Assembly: GCA_033439255.1 (NCBI GenBank)
Contig: CM065881.1
Coordinates: forward strand, 2,728,001 to 2,792,000
DNA: 64,000 bases
From: Hericium rajendrae
Lineage: Eukaryota > Basidiomycota > Agaricomycetes > Russulales > Hericiaceae
Reading direction: 5' to 3'
Part shown: positions 60,994-64,000 of the stretch, piece after piece
Numbering within the stretch: the first letter of the stretch is position 1
Layout of the letters: each line of letters opens with the position of its first letter
The notes under the pieces: model-generated
Database searches by the model: none
What the model saw: the letters and a program-made list of their open reading frames with translations, nothing else
What the model was told of the DNA's origin: nothing
Made by a program: the position numbers and the translations under genes

Positions 60994-61929
60994 ATGTCGG
61001 GCACCTACGAAGAGCGTCGCCAGATCGCACTCGACACCATAGCCCGCACACCCTCCATCATCGAATCCACGCCCGGCGCCTCCGACGACTCCTGGTTCGT
61101 CGCCGCACAGCTGCCCCCGCTCGACCCCGCTCAATGCCCGCACTTCCTGCCGACGAAGGTACAGGTCGTCGGCACCGACACCTTCACGACCGCGCGGCAG
61201 CTGCTGCGCGACGCGGGCACGGATCTGCGGGGCAAGCTCGCGGTGCTCAACCTCGCGAGCGACGAGCGGCGCGCAGGCGGGTGGATTGGGTATTTCACGC
61301 GCACGCAGGTACGCCTTCGACTCGCCGTCCGCGCCCAGCTGCAATGCGCTCCGCAGGAAGAAGCGCTCTGCTACTCCTCGACGCTCTACGCGACACTCAG
61401 GGAGTCCTACTACCCGTGGCCGAACCTCGGCCCTGGGTGCGTCGCGGGGATATTGTCGCCCGCCATCGTCGTCTTCAAAGACGACCTGTGCAACGACTGC
61501 GTGGACCTGCCCATCGATGAACGTGTGCTCGTGTCCGTGATAACAGTCGCGGGCCCGCGGAAGCCCGCGTTGACCCCGGACGGCATGAAGCTTGCGAACG
61601 CGTCTGATGTGCGCGATCTGCGGGGGAAGATACGGCTCGTGTATCGCATGGCCGCGACGTATGGGAAGCATGCGGTCGTGCTGGGTGTGTAGGCTGCATA
61701 CGCTATCTGGCGGCAACATGGACTGAGAATTTTGGTTTGCGCAGGTGCGCTGGGGTGCGGTGTCTATGCATGCCCACCGGGACAGGTCGCCGAGGAAATG
61801 CGGGACGTGTTGCTGGAGAGCGAGTTTCGAGGGTGGTTCAGCCATATTGTCTTTGCGGTGTATCGGCCGCCTGGAGGATCGCCGGACAACGATGCGTTTA
61901 GGAAAGCATTTGAAGGTGTCGTTGTCTAG
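60994..61929 (+). CDS. microbial-type PARG-domain protein (DUF2263/TIGR02452)
   Basis: Intact, 275 residues, three exons: 60994-61308, 61357-61684, 61745-61929. Order of motifs: YEERRQIALDTIARTPSIIE, VLNLASDERRAGGWIGYF, the TQ|EEALCYSSTLYATL catalytic region (the intron falls inside QEE), YYPWP, GCVAGILSPAIVVFKDD, VSVITVAGPRKPAL, MAATYGKHAVVLGALGCGVY, CPPGQVAEEMRDVLLESEF and FSHIVFAVY. The family is predicted to bind and hydrolyse ADP-ribose (poly or mono). The usual Gly-Gly-Gly loop reads RAGGW, with Ala at the first Gly, but the catalytic EE pair is present. Start 60994 follows a CT-rich leader. Confidence 0.85.
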
Positions 61930-62310
61930 CTGCCCATTCACTGACTTCGGTGCAGCTTTGTGAGCTACTCCGTGTATTGATATATACCACCACTTTGCTG
62001 CTATATAACCACGTGCGCGAAACATAGCCATCTGTATGCATGCTTTATCTCATGGCCTCGTCGGTCATCAGAAGTACAGCTCAACGTTCGTCGATGCAAA
62101 ATTAGCTTGGATGCTAGTTAGATTGCCAAGCATAGAACTCGTAAATTACAAACATGTAGTGCGGATGTGCGTGCAGATTCAGTGCGATGGATGTAATGTC
62201 AGATCAGCAAGGACAAATGATAGAAAAATCGGGCAGGCAGCAGAGGCCTCTAGATGCGGTTGATTACCGATGGGAAGATCCTGCACCGTGGGCGCGATTT
62301 AATCTCTCAT
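61930..62310. other. intergenic between convergent genes
   Basis: 381 bp, AT-richer, facing 3' ends; nothing else seen. Confidence 0.45.
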
Positions 62311-63143
62311 TCAAGGGAAAGCAGAAAGAGGAAGCGCAACATACCCCAGTACACCCGTACACGTGATAATCAGTGCCCATACGAAGGCACCCACCTGCGC
62401 GCAATCATCGCCGTCAGTACAAAATAAGTTTGAGGGAACAGAACGCAGCACGTACGTCGAGACGTTGAACTTTCCAGCGGCGTACAGCGCGGCGAGGAGG
62501 TAGCCCACGACGACGCTCCCGAGAAGGGCGGATGCGACGTCCGCGGCGAAGAACACGAACAGCACGAGCAACGCGTACGTGTAGCGCGTGCGGCGCTCGT
62601 TTGGCTGGTGCGGGCGGGCCACGAACGGGATTAACGGCGCGGGCGGTCTGTAGCTATCGGAGGAAGACGCTGGGGGCGTGGGCACGTGTGGGGAGGTGGG
62701 TGAATGCGGGGCGAGGAAGACTGTGTGCGGTAGCGGGGGTGCGGGGAGGGCGCACGGCGCGAACTTATAGGGGTCAGAGGAATCGGTAGCGAGGGTTCTT
62801 TCGCTCTGTGCTTGGTGACGCTTTTGGGGGGCCGTGGGGGATGGCGTAACCGGTAGGGAGGGAAAGCGAGGTTGAAGAAGGCGTAGATGCCGGCGAAGAG
62901 GAAGAGGGGCGAATGGAAGATGAGGGTCCAGTAGAAGGTGAAGCGAAATACGTCTGGTGTGATGGTCCCAGTCAGCTATCCCATCAAGGACACCAAGCGC
63001 ACCCGCTGCGTACCATTTGCATTGGAGAGATAATGCCCGCCGCGGCGGATTGGAGGGCGGTGCTCGAAATCGATGACCTCGAGCGTCGGGTTGTATAGTG
63101 AAGGGAAGGTGGGTACGGGATGCGGCTGCCCTGTGGTAGTCAT
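62311..63143 (-). CDS. small multi-pass membrane protein, unknown
   Basis: From ATG 63143 ([19 protein letters not shown]). After an intron (about 63012-62954) comes a hydrophobic helix [20 protein letters not shown] and [10 protein letters not shown], a Pro/Ser-rich loop, then [20 protein letters not shown] and [18 protein letters not shown], and a last helix [20 protein letters not shown]. About four membrane spans with a basic [11 protein letters not shown] loop facing the cytosol. No family name that I can defend. One base is missing near 62855 (loop). Around 62375-62450 either the frame reads straight on or a short intron plus one lost base gives STWVPFVWAL, which looks more like related fungal proteins. 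TGA 62313-62311. Confidence 0.6.
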
Positions 63144-63420
63144 GACCTCGCAAAGCCCTTGCAGACAATGCTATCTGCTTGTGTACATGAGAAAGATCTG
63201 GAGCAAGAAACGCTCGAAGGTAAGTCACTGCACTGACTGTTAGGGGACCTTGGAAGAGTTGACGCGGAGGAGCGAGCCAGAAGGAGATCTTACCTAAAAA
63301 CGTATGTCGTTCTCGACACGTGCATGCGGCGCGTCGCGTGAGCTGCGGTCGTGTTGTCTCTTTCCAACAAGAAAACAAAGAAATGAATACATAAAACCAA
63401 AATAAAAGGAGGAGAAGGCT
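63144..63420. other. intergenic left of the SINE-like element
   Basis: Promoter side of the membrane-protein gene; no other signal. Confidence 0.35.
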
Positions 63421-63700
63421 GGGGTATTACCCCACTCAGATAGCAACTATGTCGGACCTTTCAGCCGGCTCGAGTTCTACTCTGAGACCTTAGCCAGGAG
63501 TGGTAGTTCCTGGGTTCGAGGGGACACTACGATGAGTAGCGTGGGCTCTGTCAAATCTTTTTTATGCGAGTACCCGCTTAACCCCCCTGAGTGGCTGATC
63601 TGGGGCTGATTCGAACCCGGGACCTTCATGCCGTTAAGCAGAGAGGTGCCGTATTGCAGACCGGGAAGCATGGTGCCACTAAGCCATGCTCGCCCTTCTA
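63421..63700 (-). mobile_element. tRNA-derived SINE-like element
   Basis: The minus strand reads, from about 63690 down, a Pol III A-box-like TGGCTTAGTGG, then 58 nt further a B-box-like GGGTTCGAATC (around 63612), as in a tRNA gene, but the 3' half of the T-stem and the acceptor stem do not pair. About 200 nt of non-tRNA sequence follows, down to a GGGGTAATACCCC palindrome at 63421-63433. A second GGGTTCGA lies on the plus strand near 63512. Conserved boxes plus a degenerate cloverleaf and a unique tail fit a short interspersed element rather than a working tRNA. Ends and target-site duplication were not established. Confidence 0.4.
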
Positions 63701-63839
63701 ATATTATATTTACCATTCAAAGTATAAACAATCATTATCAACCATGTGCAGATATTTCTGTCCACAAAGGCCATACTATGAGACACGAGAGAGACGAATT
63801 CCTTGGCTCGCCTGATAAAAGAAAGGAACCAAGACTCTG

Positions 63840-63868
63840 ACGAAACCAAGGGGGAAACCAAGGGGGTT
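63840..63868 (+). repeat. short tandem GAAACCAAGGGGG repeat
   Basis: Two adjacent copies of GAAACCAAGGGGG; possibly chance or slippage. Confidence 0.5.
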
Positions 63869-64000
63869 CAGTCTCCGACTGACGGGGCAACGTGCGCTGT
63901 GAATCCAGATTCGCCATTCACGTAAAGAAACGCCTCATATCCTCAAACACGATCATATTAGCTATAGATGGTGCTAGTGATATACAGAGGATATAGAGGA

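Overview
The window is nuclear DNA from a filamentous basidiomycete, most likely an Agaricomycete. Genes are dense and lie on both strands. Most are split by many 45-70 bp GT-AG introns. The protein set is typical of Agaricomycotina: an App1-type phosphatidate phosphatase, Sec72, an Spt20 subunit, duplicated BTB proteins and pirins. I could not fix the species. I see no prokaryotic, organellar or viral sequence and no CRISPR.

Layout. 1-2300: 3' end of an Sds3-like corepressor subunit, then an HD-domain 5'-nucleotidase with a possible mitochondrial leader. 2700-5850: two BTB genes in tandem on the minus strand. 6560-11000: ADE16/17 (purine synthesis), then GRX5 and ZIM17, convergent genes for mitochondrial Fe-S and Hsp70 function. 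11120-17360: DNA polymerase alpha catalytic subunit and a mitochondrial flavin-reductase-like protein. 19190-24000: an MFS transporter and an unknown membrane protein. 24400-29750: an Mdr1/Gyp2-type Rab GAP facing an Ayr1-like reductase. 30450-37450: a WDR5/Swd3 WD40 protein, a mitochondrial EngB GTPase, pirin A and App1. 39340-42610: SEC72 and DED1, divergent. 44940-48930: an unknown zinc-ribbon-like protein and a GATA factor. 51190-55310: SPT20 and HGH1, divergent. 55720-63140: an unknown proline-rich protein, pirin B, an unknown protein, a PARG-like hydrolase and a small four-helix membrane protein. 63420-63700: a tRNA-like, SINE-like element.

Reading-frame quality. In about 19 of 28 genes the conserved protein can only be followed by changing frame at one or more single-base points. 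Most look like the loss of one base in a short homopolymer, and a few like the gain of one. Essential genes (POL1, ADE17) are hit alongside dispensable ones, so a base-level error rate in the source assembly is more likely than mass pseudogenisation. Genes marked below as frame-broken should be read with that in mind. DED1, GRX5, ZIM17, WDR5, SEC72, BTB-B, the Ayr1-like gene and the PARG-like gene read through cleanly.

I found no convincing new multi-gene system. The most interesting local signals are an 8-nt microexon, a missing catalytic Tyr in the Ayr1-like enzyme, two GC-AG introns, the GRX5-ZIM17 pairing, the altered pirin A and PARG motifs, and the tRNA-derived element at the right end.
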